64,000 nt of DNA from Patiria miniata. Lineage: Eukaryota > Echinodermata > Asteroidea > Valvatida > Asterinidae. The DNA lies in NCBI RefSeq assembly GCF_015706575.1, contig NW_024037062.1:3778811-3842810 (forward strand), written 5' to 3'. Position numbers and translations under genes: made by a program. The notes beneath the pieces were generated by a model. The model had not been told where the DNA came from. It saw nothing but the letters and a program-made list of their open reading frames with translations, and searched no databases. Shown here piece by piece: positions 9,290-19,785 of this stretch (positions within the stretch are counted from its first letter, which is position 1; every line of letters begins with the position of its first letter).

Positions 9290-11202
9290 AGGGTCATGTA
9301 ATTACCAATTCAATTGCAACAGCAGAAAGAGTGAAAAGGGGCATGTTTGTACCAGCAGTGGTGAGGGGACAGCAGGCGAAGCTTCTGGTGGACACCGGGG
9401 CAACAGACACGTTTCTGTCATCTACTCTCTACCACAAGATCTCACCTGAGAATAGGCCTCATCTTTCTAATGAGGGTTCGTGCATTAAAAATGCTGATGG
9501 TTCGCGGATAGTGACGTTAGGTAGCGCCTGGGTGGAGTTACAGGTTGGAAGAACGACACATCCAGTGTACGCGACCTTCGGAAATTTACACTCTATGGAT
9601 GGAATCCTGGGTATGGATTTTTTGTACCCAACATGCGGGTCACTCAACTTTAGGACACTTGAGCTCACAGTAAATGGAGAACGGGTGAAGTGCAGCGATG
9701 AGTACGCAGGAGCAGCCGGGGGAAGGAACCTATACAGGCCAGACCATAAGGGTTACCCAAGCGTTGAACAGAATGCGTGTGTGGACATGCTACGGAATGC
9801 CCGAGCCAGTTCTTTAACTAGCCATGAGAAACTAACGAGATTCATTTCTTTTCATCATTGTCAGGAGGAAAACATGGGTCGAGACTCGCCAGCAAAGAGG
9901 ACTCCACTGGACCTAGACGAGGCGAAGACAATAGACTGTCCGAAATGCCACAGTGTGTTTCTACATCGGAGGAGTCTGGACCGACATCTGACAGTGGAGC
10001 ATGGGCCACGAGTGTTTTATTGGTGCCGGCAGTGTTCACACAAGAACAATCGGCGGGATAATCTGCTGAATCATTATAAAGATTGTCATCCGTCCTGCCT
10101 GGCTGAGGTAAATGGGATCAAGGCTGAGTCCTATGAGGACAGGGAGCGTGAGGCGCGTACCAGGAGCGAGGCAGAAAGGCATCGCCTAGGAGGCAAAAAG
10201 TCACCTAAAGGTAAATGGGGTGAATCAGGTTCCCAACCAGAGGTCAAGTCGCGTTCTGCTGGACGGAGCGAGAGTGGACCTACTGCCGCTACAAAGAAGC
10301 GTAGCCGGGACAAGAAAGATGAGGAAGAAGTGACTAGGAAGCGTCCCAAAGAGAAGAAGGCGCCATCGACAGTTTCACGTGCACCTGAGGAGGAGGAGGT
10401 ACGAAGCAGTACCAGTGTTCGCGATGAGCCTGATGGGCCAAGGCCGAGCTCTACTCTTCAGACGCCGTCGGCTTTAAACGTAGCACCAGAGATGGGGGCG
10501 AAAGGAGAAGCGAAGGGGCCGGAAGTAGTTGAAGTACCAGATGTTGCTGTGGAGTTGGAAATAGCAGCAATCTTAGGTGACAGCGGGAGTGGAGAGCTCC
10601 CAGAGATCACACTGTCGCCTACCCCTCCGCTGATGATGGATTTAGAGGAGCCCCACAGCCATGAGGAGCCAGGCATGCCGCCGAGAGGGAAGCCGCGAGC
10701 GATGATAGAGTTGATGAGGGATGAGGCCAAACGACGCGATGGTCAGGAAACCACCGCTAAGGGGGGAGAGAGCATCCCAGTCATGTCAACACCACTGCAC
10801 CTAGACAGGCTGCTACCGGGACAGGCAGTCCGGATCAAGGAGGTTAAGGAAACCTACCTGTACAGAGATGGAGACAAGACACTCCAAGGCTCGACGACAC
10901 GTGAGTATGATGTCGTTTACTTGAGACACCTAAAGGCAAAGAAGTCGACAGAGCAACAAACCTCACCAAGTCCAACATCACAGGGAGAAGGTCGCCTATG
11001 CAGGTTGATGAAGACCGATGGTGATTCAGTCGGCACACCTTATTCGGATGAGGATCTCATCAGTGCCATGATGGGTAGAGTCAACCGCGTGATGGAGACT
11101 ACTACACGACAGGTGTACCATGAAGGCAACAAAGTGACCAAGGACAAACTACAGCGCACCTACGACGTGGATTTCCTGGCTGGAGTTGCACAGGATCCTT
11201 AG
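9169..11202 (+). CDS. Retropepsin with two C2H2 zinc fingers, copy A
   Basis: The frame is read up to the TAG at 11200-11202. Retropepsin: LLVDTGATDTF (catalytic D75) and GILGMDFL (about 145). Then come two C2H2 fingers with spacing C-x2-C-x12-H-x4-H: C257/C260/H273/H278 and C286/C289/H302/H307. Residues 315-500 are highly charged, Lys/Arg/Glu-rich and likely disordered. The C-terminus holds two related modules (about 555-590 and 640-672) sharing the pattern Y-x3-G-x-K...R-x-YDV-x-[YF]-L. The ATG at 9169 lies in the Gag overlap and may not be a true start, since relatives usually express protease through the Gag frame. C2H2 fingers in this position are unusual; DNA or RNA binding is an inference. 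Confidence 0.8.
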   Translation: MAASKETRVGKRIAADPRARGKAGRRRGPQDRRPRDKPIDKGHVITNSIATAERVKRGMFVPAVVRGQQAKLLVDTGATDTFLSSTLYHKISPENRPHLSNEGSCIKNADGSRIVTLGSAWVELQVGRTTHPVYATFGNLHSMDGILGMDFLYPTCGSLNFRTLELTVNGERVKCSDEYAGAAGGRNLYRPDHKGYPSVEQNACVDMLRNARASSLTSHEKLTRFISFHHCQEENMGRDSPAKRTPLDLDEAKTIDCPKCHSVFLHRRSLDRHLTVEHGPRVFYWCRQCSHKNNRRDNLLNHYKDCHPSCLAEVNGIKAESYEDREREARTRSEAERHRLGGKKSPKGKWGESGSQPEVKSRSAGRSESGPTAATKKRSRDKKDEEEVTRKRPKEKKAPSTVSRAPEEEEVRSSTSVRDEPDGPRPSSTLQTPSALNVAPEMGAKGEAKGPEVVEVPDVAVELEIAAILGDSGSGELPEITLSPTPPLMMDLEEPHSHEEPGMPPRGKPRAMIELMRDEAKRRDGQETTAKGGESIPVMSTPLHLDRLLPGQAVRIKEVKETYLYRDGDKTLQGSTTREYDVVYLRHLKAKKSTEQQTSPSPTSQGEGRLCRLMKTDGDSVGTPYSDEDLISAMMGRVNRVMETTTRQVYHEGNKVTKDKLQRTYDVDFLAGVAQDP

Positions 11203-11657
11203 AAGCTATAAGGATAACGTCTACCTAAAGAGGCTTTGTTGAACTGTTTGTTGAACTGTTGAGGATCTTTTTTGGTAACATTTGTTAAGCACTTGTTCAA
11301 GTTTGTAATAGAAGAGGCATTTTGAACTGTTTTATATAAAGTTTCGTTTTGATAAAGTTTTGTTTTCTTGTAAACTAAAGGAGAGTTTTGTATAAGGACC
11401 TAGGTAGGTCAAACCATTATTTTGTATAAGGCCGAGGTAGGTCAAACCGTTATTTTGTATAAGGACCTAAGTAGGTCAGCAAATTATTTTGTACAAGGAT
11501 TCCAGATGAGACATTTTTTGACTGTTATTAAGTTAAGCTTTATTTAAGTTAGCCAAAGGTGGCAGAGCACCTTGTTAGGAGTTATAGTTTTTATAACTGT
11601 TCCTTATTGTTATCAGTTTTTAAGGTCAAGGGACTGACCAAACCTGGGGCGCGGCTG
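11203..11657 (+). other. Non-coding 3' region of the LTR element, copy A
   Basis: No frame of note. Three tandem copies of about 33 bp (TATAAGGACCTAGGTAGGTC and variants) lie at 11390-11495. I do not see a convincing polypurine tract next to the 3' LTR; GGGACTGACC and CCTGGGGCGCGG are the nearest candidates. Confidence 0.6.
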
Positions 11658-12399
11658 TGTAGCGGAACAGTTAATATTGGCGCACTATGTTCACCGTAGT
11701 TTAGTTGGTTGGTACGCGGACTTCTGTCCGTTGTACAGCGCGCGAGTAGCGTGGCTGGTTGGTACCCAGCGCGGGTATATAAGCGCGTGTCGCGCGCGCA
11801 CTCACTCTCTTCCATTTCTCTCTTCCATTTCACTCGTCCATGGATAGCACTCTCCCATTGCACTGCTCACGTTGTGTGCTTTAGCTGTAAATTGTGGCGC
11901 GAAGCGTAGCACAGTTCCCGCTCAGAGACTTGGAGTTGCTGAAGCGTGTGTAGTACAGCTGTGGTCAGTCTCTCACTCAGGAAGAGCACTAGTTTAGTTC
12001 CGGTGAGTGTAGGGATTAGGAAATCTGGTTGGTACGGGAAGCATTCCAGTTCTTGACGATTATTGGAAAGGGGCCAATTCTTACAATTGAGCAGGACACA
12101 CCTAAGTAGGACACACCTTAGTAGGACGCACCTAAGTAGGACGCATCTTATTGGGTCTCCAAGTAGTTACAATAAAGCAGTGAAGCCCTAAATACCCGAG
12201 TGTCTGATCTATTCATTGGACGTTAGCCCTTCCCCGAGTGTGTTCGTGAGGTTTGCGTGAGAGCGCGAGTGAGTGTGTTCCCTGAGCGCCTGGCGGTAGA
12301 CTGCCCCAAAACGGACCTGTTCCCCTGGCCTTCCCCACAGCCGCTCGTCGGGTCGGCAGAGAGCAATATCCAAGGCATCGTCGACACAAGACCGCCACA
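11658..12399 (+). repeat. 3' LTR of the Gag-Pro-ZnF element, copy A
   Basis: 742 bp, about two base differences from the 5' LTR of the same element. It is followed by the target duplication ATAT and then the remainder of the host repeat. TATA and AATAAA positions are as in the 5' LTR. Confidence 0.92.
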
Positions 12400-13129
12400 A
12401 TATTTCATATTAATATGAGCAAATTGGAAAGGAAATTTGTATTTTCGAGAAGGCGAGTGGACGAATGATCGCGAAAACACGTACTGTACGTTGCGAATAA
12501 TAGCACCAAGTACACGATAAAAATCCATTACTAGCCAATTGCGGTATCGAATCAAGATACAGGAAGAAAGTTTGCTATCCAGGGTTTACTATTGGAAACA
12601 AGGTTGGAAATAAAGTGAGCACTGGGGACTAGGTTGCAAAAACTAGACATCGCGCGCTCTCACAGGCACACATTTATAACGAGGTAGAAATTCAGTCACA
12701 TGTACAAACACGTGCGTGTAGTAAACCTATAGGACTTGTTAACCAATCACGTAAGTGCAGCAACTCACGGAGCTTTTAAGCTCCACCAAGTCACTAACAC
12801 CGAGTGGATTAAGCGTTGGTGCTATACGCATGACGTCAGAAATAAACCGTGTCTCTAAGCTCACACACTTTCCGTCCCATTATGAAACCTTGCAAAATCA
12901 TTTGTGGTCGCTCACGGAATATGAAACAGGCAATTTGGTAAAATTTTGATTGAGGGTTTTAAATTAAAAGTCAAAAACCCTTTTTTGTGGCGCTAGAGGG
13001 CGCCCTTTCGAGGCATGACGTCAAAGTTATGGGTTTTTTGTTTTGTTTGGCATTCCTGACTTAACACTTCCATAATGTAATTGTCTATAGTAAAATGCTT
13101 CCGTTTTCGAGTTAGATTCAATTTCTTTT
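12400..13129. other. Non-coding repeat-derived sequence right of the LTR element, copy A
   Basis: The first 20-30 bases complete the repeat interrupted by the LTR element. The rest is AT-rich with two perfect TGACGTCA octamers (12831-12838 and 13016-13023). No gene is supported. It is present again in copy B, starting at 60822. Confidence 0.5.
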
Positions 13130-13820
13130 GAACATTCCGGTAACACCGGAAGTGAAGGTCAAGTGGTTTTGTGCCTGGGAATAACAAATGTTGCTCAAGG
13201 CACCGTCTACGACATCAAGAAAAAAGGAACACGATACTCTATTTAGTTCAAGAGATAACATAGCTCAAACTATTTTGTCAAATTGTGCCCTGAAATTGCT
13301 GTAATTTGATACCTGATGACGTCATGAAGACGTAACAAATAATATAACATATTCGTTACCATGGTACAAGTTGACACTAGGTTTAATGATTATCCCGTAA
13401 ACCGTTCGGAAGAAATTTTGTTTGTTTTTTATTTCAGGCTAGTATCTTTATTTTGAATTCACCAAACTTTGACCTTCCAGTAGACCCGGAAGTAAAGGTC
13501 AAGCAAGTTTACGTACACAACAAAAATGTTAAACAATCAATGGTCTATCTGATTACAGAATACAAACATCATTGATTATTTTGTGCAAGAGTAATAGGTG
13601 AAAGTAGTTGCTCAAGGCACTTTTTTCACCTAAAATCGCTTGTAATTTGACACCCAATTACGTCATCATGACGTCAGAGTAATATGCACCACTCGGGATA
13701 AGGATCGATTATGTTGACAGTTACAGCTTCATACCTTAAACCGTTTAGGAAAAAAACCGCGGAGAAGTATTGTGCAGAAAAAAAGACCTAAACAAAGATT
13801 AATCAAAACGATTTAAACAG
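13130..13820. repeat. Two diverged tandem modules, about 345 bp each, copy A
   Basis: The ordered motifs CCGGAAGTGAAGGTCAAG, TTGCTCAAGGCAC, TGTAATTTGA, TGACGTCAT and TAAACCGTT(C/T)(G/A)GGAA occur first from about 13148 and again from about 13489. The perfect TGACGTCA copies are at 13317-13324 and 13669-13676. Origin unknown; there are no open frames. Confidence 0.6.
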
Positions 13821-13860
13821 TGGTCGGGTTGTGCCCTACCACTTGAAATGATACCATGTA

Positions 13861-16733
13861 GTCAGTGGGCTTGTGGTAGCCCATATGCCTTTTCGGGTAC
13901 ATTCTTTGAAACTGTCATTATAGATACCTCAAGGAATTCAAAACCACTTGATGCCATTTTTTCTGACCCTTTCATGACCATGACTTTAAAAAGTGGTGGT
14001 CTCTTGTGCAAAAAAAAGTGATTCAGATAAGTTCGCTTTTCTTTTTGGTATTTAGACAGCTCACCCAAGAGCTACATCACGAGAATAAACATTTCCAGAA
14101 TTTTGGGGTTGGGGCCACATTTTATAGAAGCGGGGGGGGGGGCAAATGTCATTAACAGAAAATCGAGCTGTAACGGACATTTTTTGTGTGTGTTTTTGGT
14201 TTTTGTTTCCATGCAGTACAGTAACCGGGTGGACAGTATGCTTTCCTGTCAAATCATAAAAAAAAATTCCTTTTGGGGGTGTGTCACACTTTTTTTCATC
14301 ATAGGGGGCATATTCCAAAATTGGGCTTGCGGGAGCCAATATGCATTACAGGTATACATTCTTTTAAACTCTCAGGATCACCTATGGATACCACTACGAA
14401 GTCCAAAAAAAAAATCGCTTGGTCCCAATTTTGCCAACGCCGCTAGGGTTGCCATTTGAATTTCCAAATGGCAGCCATTTTAAAAATCTATCCTACATAT
14501 TGTACTCATATAAATTGACAAAATAATCGACTTTTGAGACATTTATGTTCTGATCTTTTATATTATATCCTGAATACAATGCTGACCCTCATTGACAGTA
14601 CACTCAAACTGTAACAGCCGTTTTAAACTTCAAAATGGCCGCCACTTACAGTTTATATTAAAGATATAATTTGCACTCATTGGAAAAAGTCTAAAATTGA
14701 CAAAGTTCATTAAGTCACAGAGCAAAGTTATCAAGCTCAGACGATTAAGCGAATGAAATATAAATCACTTGTAACTGAACAAAAGTTTGATGAGGCATTT
14801 TATATCCATTTCATGACCTTATTCAGAAAAAAAAGCTTGAGACCGACAGGTATCAGGGGTTATATTCAGATCTGGGTGGATTTCACAAGATTTTGTTTGT
14901 TTTAGTACTTTTAAACATTAATTTATTATGGAATAAAAATGTATGTATACCAAATGTATAATTATTATGATCAGTGCTACCTCCAGATTAGATATATCAG
15001 GAAAACTTGATAACCAAAGCCTCTTTCAAGAGGTATGCCTGTAACCTTTCATTCTTGTTCACATAGGAAAAGAAGTCTAGAAAGTCAAAGTAAACGATAA
15101 GTTGTTAAGTCATTTTATAAGGCCGGGGGAACTTTTACGACATCTTTTAGCCACTATCAACCCTCGTCCAGCCAAGCTAGAGCGGATCTGGCTCAATAGG
15201 AGGAGAATTAAATCCTGCTTCCAAACAGATGCTTGGCAATGTTCTCTAAAGATGTGTTTCGTCCATGCATAGGTGGACAGATTGGGCAACTTGACTGACA
15301 CGACTCTATGATATACTGACGTTTGCATTTCTATAACAGTATGACAGCTTCCGGACTACGCAAGTTGTGATACAACCATAGAGATAGACCAACAGGATAG
15401 CCAAAAACAAATTTACACAGACATATTGAAATTGTTTTAAGATATTCCTAAACTTCAAGTTTTTGATGGTGGGCCCCTCTATGGTGAAAAATGGCATCGA
15501 AAATATAACCTTAAATTAAGCCATGTATACACAAAAATTGCCAATACCAGTTTGTCCATACGCATGTATGTAGGCATCATTATGGCAGTTCTTTGGCACG
15601 CAGTGCTATTGTTTTGGCCAAGTTTCAAATACTTGCATGTGGAAAAACTGGTTTTTGACCGTTTCTCTGTAAATATTTTTCCCCTATCCCCACCTAACTC
15701 TCATGTAAACAAAGCGTGACGACATTAGGTATCAGGTCTATTCAACCAACAACTGTGCAACTGCAAGATGTTCCTGCAAAGCACTACTTTGTACTGAACT
15801 GTGCAGATGTGAGGCTGAAGAGATGTGTGCAAATACAGCCAGCCACCCTGATGCTGACACTTTTTGCGAACTAATAAAATGACTAATACAATTCCAGGAA
15901 AGCATTTAACCAGTTCAAATTACAAATATATATATTAAATATAATTCAAATCTTGTGTAATCCACCCACATCTGGATTTAACTTGTGAAACTATGTACAG
16001 TTATCTGTAGGTCTCAAGCTTTTTTCTGAATAAGGTCAATGTATATCAATTATAAAGGATTAAGACACAAATATATTAAAAGACGATTATTTTGTCAATT
16101 ATATGTGTGTAATATGTGGGATAGATGTTTAAAATGGCTGCCATTTGGAGTTCAAAATGGAAACACTAGGGCGTTGGGAAAAAATGGGACCAAGCGATTT
16201 TTTTGATTTATTTAGGTGCCAATAGGTGATGCTGAGAGTTTCAAAGAATGTTTACCTGTAATGTACATTGGCTCCCGCCAGCCCACTTTTGGAATATGCC
16301 CCCTTTAATGAAACAAAGTGTGACACACCCCAAAAGGGAACAATTTTTGTATGATTTGACAGGTACGCATTCTCTGTCTACTCGGTTTACTGTACTGAAT
16401 GGAAATAAAAACCAAAAACACCAAACAAATCTCCGTTACAGATTGATTTTCTGTAAATGACATTTGCCCCCTGATTTTATACAAATTTGGCCCCACCCCA
16501 AAAGAGGCAAATTTCTGGATTGTTTTTCTCGTGATGTATGCTCTAGGGTGAGCTGTCTCAATGCTGAAAAGAAAAGTGAAATAATCTGAATCATTTTTTT
16601 GTGCACGAAGCCACCACTTTTTAAAGTCATGGCCCCGCGCATAAAAACGGTCAGAAAAAAATGGCATCAAGAGTTTCAAAAAATGTACCCAAAAATGCAT
16701 ATGGGAGGTCTTTTTCGCCCGTAAGCCCACTGA
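13861..16733. mobile_element. 2.9-kb element with long imperfect inverted arms
   Basis: The left arm (about 13861-14910) and right arm (about 15930-16733) pair over most of their length. Shared landmarks are GTCAGTGGGCTT at the outer ends, ACTTTAAAAAGTGGTGG, GACAGCTCACCC, GGGGGCATATTCCAAAA, ATCGCTTGGTCCCA and CTTATTCAGAAAAAA. Arms differ by many substitutions and small indels, so it is old. The spacer (14911-15929) has no convincing coding frame. Termini are placed only by where pairing stops. No target duplication was found. It is either a foldback DNA transposon or an inverted duplication of one. Confidence 0.65.
14911..15929. other. Spacer between the inverted arms
   Basis: About 1 kb of unique-looking, AT-rich sequence between the two arms. 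The short open frames (for example 15110-15328 and 15306-15497 on the minus strand) have no recognisable motif. I see no gene. Confidence 0.5.
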
Positions 16734-17006
16734 CAACTGAATGAATAGCATTTTTTTTTGGTAAGTAATACATAAATAAACCAGACGAATAGAGTTAACT
16801 CAATATTTGTCTTTAAAAAAAATCAATAGTTTTATTTCCATTTTCCAACTCGTCAACAAGAATTAATCCATTCAATCTCTATAAAGGAATTTTGCGGAAG
16901 AGCGCGGATAAAAAAATCTCGTTCCAAAAATTTGGCGTAACACAATGTGCTGTTGATGGTAAAAACATATTGTCTATTTTAAGCCATTTTTAATATTCTT
17001 CCTTAC

Positions 17007-17090
17007 CTTTAATTTCTTTCGCAAGCAGGGCGAGGGAACCACCTGCAAAATACATCAAAATAAAAACATTCCTCCCGTAAGTCCTTCCAT
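17007..17090 (-). pseudogene. Degenerate signal-peptide exon of discoidin unit A
   Basis: It aligns to the intact signal exon at 39008-39089. It begins ATG GAA GGA CTT, keeps the CCTCGCCCTGCTT stretch, and ends in a GTAAGGAAG donor. It is 84 rather than 82 nt and has a TGA at codon 12, so it cannot give the signal peptide in frame. Flanks on both sides (TATTCTTCCTTACC and CCATTGCTTCCAACAAGC) match the intact unit. I infer it belonged to the gene whose other exons are at 2341-5368. Confidence 0.65.
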
Positions 17091-17094
17091 TGCT

Positions 17095-17400
17095 TCCAAC
17101 AAGCAACAAGCGAGCTGCCGCGAATTGGCTACAAGTTTCACTCGGCGATGCTCACTGAAATGACACTGCTTCCACTAAACAAGCGAGCTGATGCGAAACT
17201 GAGTGCAATAATAAAAAAAAAATGTCACTCGAACTGTCTCTTTCATCGTCCCTTCGCAACCAAAATACGTATTAGGCAGTTCCCATGGAAACGTTCCCTT
17301 GTAACAAAATAACCTGCCTTTTGACTGACATTGCTATTAAATTACGCGAGCGGCATCGAAGTGGTTACCATGCAGTTTCGACATCTCTGAAAAAACAATT
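17095..17400. repeat. Host satellite units beyond the signal exon, unit A
   Basis: About one and a half units with CACTCGGCGA, AACTGTCTCTTTC, TTCCCATGGAAACGTTCC, TAACCTGCCTTTTGAC and GGTTACCATGCAG. It has the same order and the same position relative to the signal exon as at 39.1 and 45.2 kb. Confidence 0.65.
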
Positions 17401-18780
17401 GAGCAGTTTTTATGGAAACTGTTTTCATCATAACAATACAAGTGTCTTTTGTCTAAAAAAATATTTTAAATGCGCTTAATTTTGCCTTGAGAAAGAGCTC
17501 TGCTTGCTTTTGCATCGGCCCTATAGTTGGAATTACTTTCTCATCACTATTAAAGCAACAACCAAAAAGGCAATTAGTCACTTGTTGCTTCATTGAACAC
17601 AACCGCCGTGCGGTCCACACAATTAGATTGCTTGAATGTTCTTTTATTTCTCGTCAGGTGTGTCGGTAGCTTTGAAATAATGAAGTAAATTCTGTCCTTG
17701 ACGCGCCTAATGAACAGATGTAATTAGTTTGGAAAAATGATAAACACAATAGCCTGATGTCTGGCGTCAGTAAAAATTAACGAATCTGCATCCTACTTAA
17801 AATGATTAAAATGTGATACTCTTTCGATATATGTTGATGACATTTGAAGTGTACCGTCATCGTGTATTCATATCATCACATACGGTAGACATTTCAAACA
17901 GCCGAAACAGCTTGTGTTTGTCCACACACACATTTCTAGTTTAAATATGACGTCATCAGTGGTCACGTGGCGTCATTTTAAAAGTGCATATTTTAAGATT
18001 GTGTCTCTAAAAGAACCAAGTCCGATTGGAAAATTGGAAATTGGTATACATGTATGTACATGGGCGTGTTGCAAACAAAGATTGGGTTAGCATCACTATG
18101 ACGTCGTCATGGTTCACGAGACGTCATCTTAAAGGTGTATAGTTTAAAATCCTTTGTTTGAAGATCGTAGTCATGGAGCGATGTTTTTACATAGAATTTA
18201 TACCTGACTACATATATTTATGGTCAAAACAATACATTTCAGAATAAAAAAAAACAATGCGGAAAAGCCCTATGTTCTGTTCATCGAAAAGACATAGATC
18301 TAGTTTTTTATTCTTATTTCTTTTTAATTTTTATTTTTAATTTTTTTTGTAAATAAAATTAGAAATAGAAATGCATTTATCACATTCTCTGACCCTCAAA
18401 ACAGGTCTGGACAATTCATTTGCCATGTGTGTTTGTCTATAGTTACAGAGATATTGGAGAAATAAATATGGGTGACGTACAGCAAAATCCTAACATTGCC
18501 TGGCCGTGAAAATTCGAAAACTCAGCGGAGCCTATAGAGCTGGACACCGCGTGACATGGGGCGCTTTTCATCGTAATGTAGGGGCCTACATGAATACAAA
18601 TTGCAACAGGCTTGTAAAACTTGTAAAACACGTGAACTTGCGTGCTTACATCCTATAGGGCCTAACCTTACTTTAAGACAGTTAATCGTTCCCCCCCCCT
18701 CCCTACCCCCCCCCCCTTCAACACTAATGATGATTGAAATGCCGGAACAAATGGAATGCTCCACATTTTTCTAAAATTTC
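17401..18780. other. Non-coding stretch
   Basis: No gene is supported. Two similar 150-160 bp modules occur, one near 17945 (ATGACGTCATCA...CGTCATTTTAAAAGTG) and one near 18098 (ATGACGTCGTCATGG...CGTCATCTTAAAGGTG). T-rich runs lie at 18300-18350 and C-rich runs at 18690-18720. Confidence 0.5.
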
Positions 18781-18784
18781 CTTA

Positions 18785-18990
18785 GAATGCAGGGGGGGGG
18801 AGGTGGGGTTCCGGGGCTCGGGGGCCGGACAGGTGTCACATGAAAATTCGACTCCTATGAAAATCGGACCCTTTTCCCCTATTATTGGTTAATCCCTCGC
18901 ACGTGACAGGTCATACTCTCCCGAAACGATCCTAAAAATAGCATAGTATCGTGCTCACCGCGTGCGCATTACTACCAATGAGTCATTTCA
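18785..18990. repeat. Unfilled copy of the repeat that hosts the BEL element
   Basis: CCTATGAAAATCGGACCC, TATTGGTTAATCCCTCGCAC, GTGACAGGTC and ACCAATGAGTC match the sequence left (23440-23512) and right (30736-30810) of the BEL element, joined without it. This copy therefore shows the pre-insertion state. Confidence 0.65.
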
Positions 18991-19785
18991 TGGAGTTGGA
19001 TATTCACGCTACACCGGCGTGCCTTACCTCCCCCCCCCCTCCCCCCCCCGCCTTTTCACATCAACACAACACAACACTCTCACCAGGTTTCCTGACAACG
19101 TAGAATCCGCCCCTGCCATTTGTTTTGCCATTGTTTTATTATCAATTCTTAGGTTTTCTTTAAGGAAGAAAGTCAGATTTGACAGTCACAGTGTGCAATC
19201 GCACAGTTATTATACACTTTTATTGTATCGTGTACCAGAAAGTGCAAGCTCAGTTGCAAAACATGACTTGATTTTAGTTTAGTTTAAGTAGTCTATGGAT
19301 CATGAATTTTCAGCAAACCTGAAGGCTGGTTATAGCTTTCCTGTCACCGGCTTTTATCATAAAAGTACGCTTGTGGAATGATATGAAAATAATAACAATC
19401 TCTTTAAAAGCACGCTTGACTTTCATGTAAAATTATAATCCCTTTCAAAACCGAACCCCACGCCTATAGCTCAGAATACCGATAGCTGATTCAATGACTC
19501 CAACCTCGAAAACGATGTTCAAATAATTATCTTTTGCTAAGAAAATATTAGTTAAAGGATGGAGGAAAGTGGTAAGAAATTGCTTCAGATCACACCACAG
19601 AACATCTAGAATCCAATTTTTTCGGGGCCCCTAAGCGGGCCCCGAACCCCCACGCCGTAAGGGCTTCGCGCTTCGCGCTCGCATCAGTTCTGATCAAGGT
19701 ATGTCCCCCCCCCCCCCCACTTTTGAGAAGCGATTGACGCCCCTACATGACGCCCCCCCCCCCCATGAAATGTTCAATATTAATA
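18991..19785. other. Non-coding stretch with homopolymer runs
   Basis: It holds poly-C runs near 19030, 19706 and 19755 and a GC-rich hairpin CGGGGCCCCTAAGCGGGCCCCG near 19622, followed by CGCTTCGCGCTTCGCGCTCG. No credible gene; the 106-codon frame at 18962-19282 runs through a poly-C (Pro-rich) tract. Confidence 0.5.

Larger units (their letters stand above)
6901..12399 (+). mobile_element. Ty3/Gypsy-type LTR element encoding Gag, protease and C2H2 fingers but no polymerase, copy A
   Basis: Two 742-bp LTRs (6901-7642 and 11658-12399) begin TGTAGCGG and end CCGCCACA. They differ at about two positions. A 4-bp target duplication ATAT flanks the element (6897-6900 and 12400-12403). A primer-binding site follows the 5' LTR. 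Two long open frames fill the interior: Gag with a zinc knuckle, then retropepsin plus two C2H2 fingers. No reverse transcriptase, RNase H or integrase motif is present, and the 455 bp after the second frame are non-coding. It looks whole for what it encodes and very young. It must rely on an autonomous relative for polymerase and integrase (inference). Confidence 0.9.
1..14635. repeat. Copy A of a large near-identical direct duplication
   Basis: This block matches 48423-63058 at a constant offset of 48422, rising to 48423 after a one-base length change near 12640. By eye I found about ten differences, mostly single bases and homopolymer lengths. The left end is the window edge, so the block may extend further left. 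The right end is inside the left arm of the 13.9-16.7 kb inverted repeat. It is either a very recent segmental duplication or an assembly duplication. Confidence 0.95.

Noticed and set aside
9937-10100. A captured host zinc-finger gene or domesticated host protease
   Set aside because: The frame lies between intact LTRs, follows Gag in the expected order, and is present only within the element, so the simplest reading is element-encoded.
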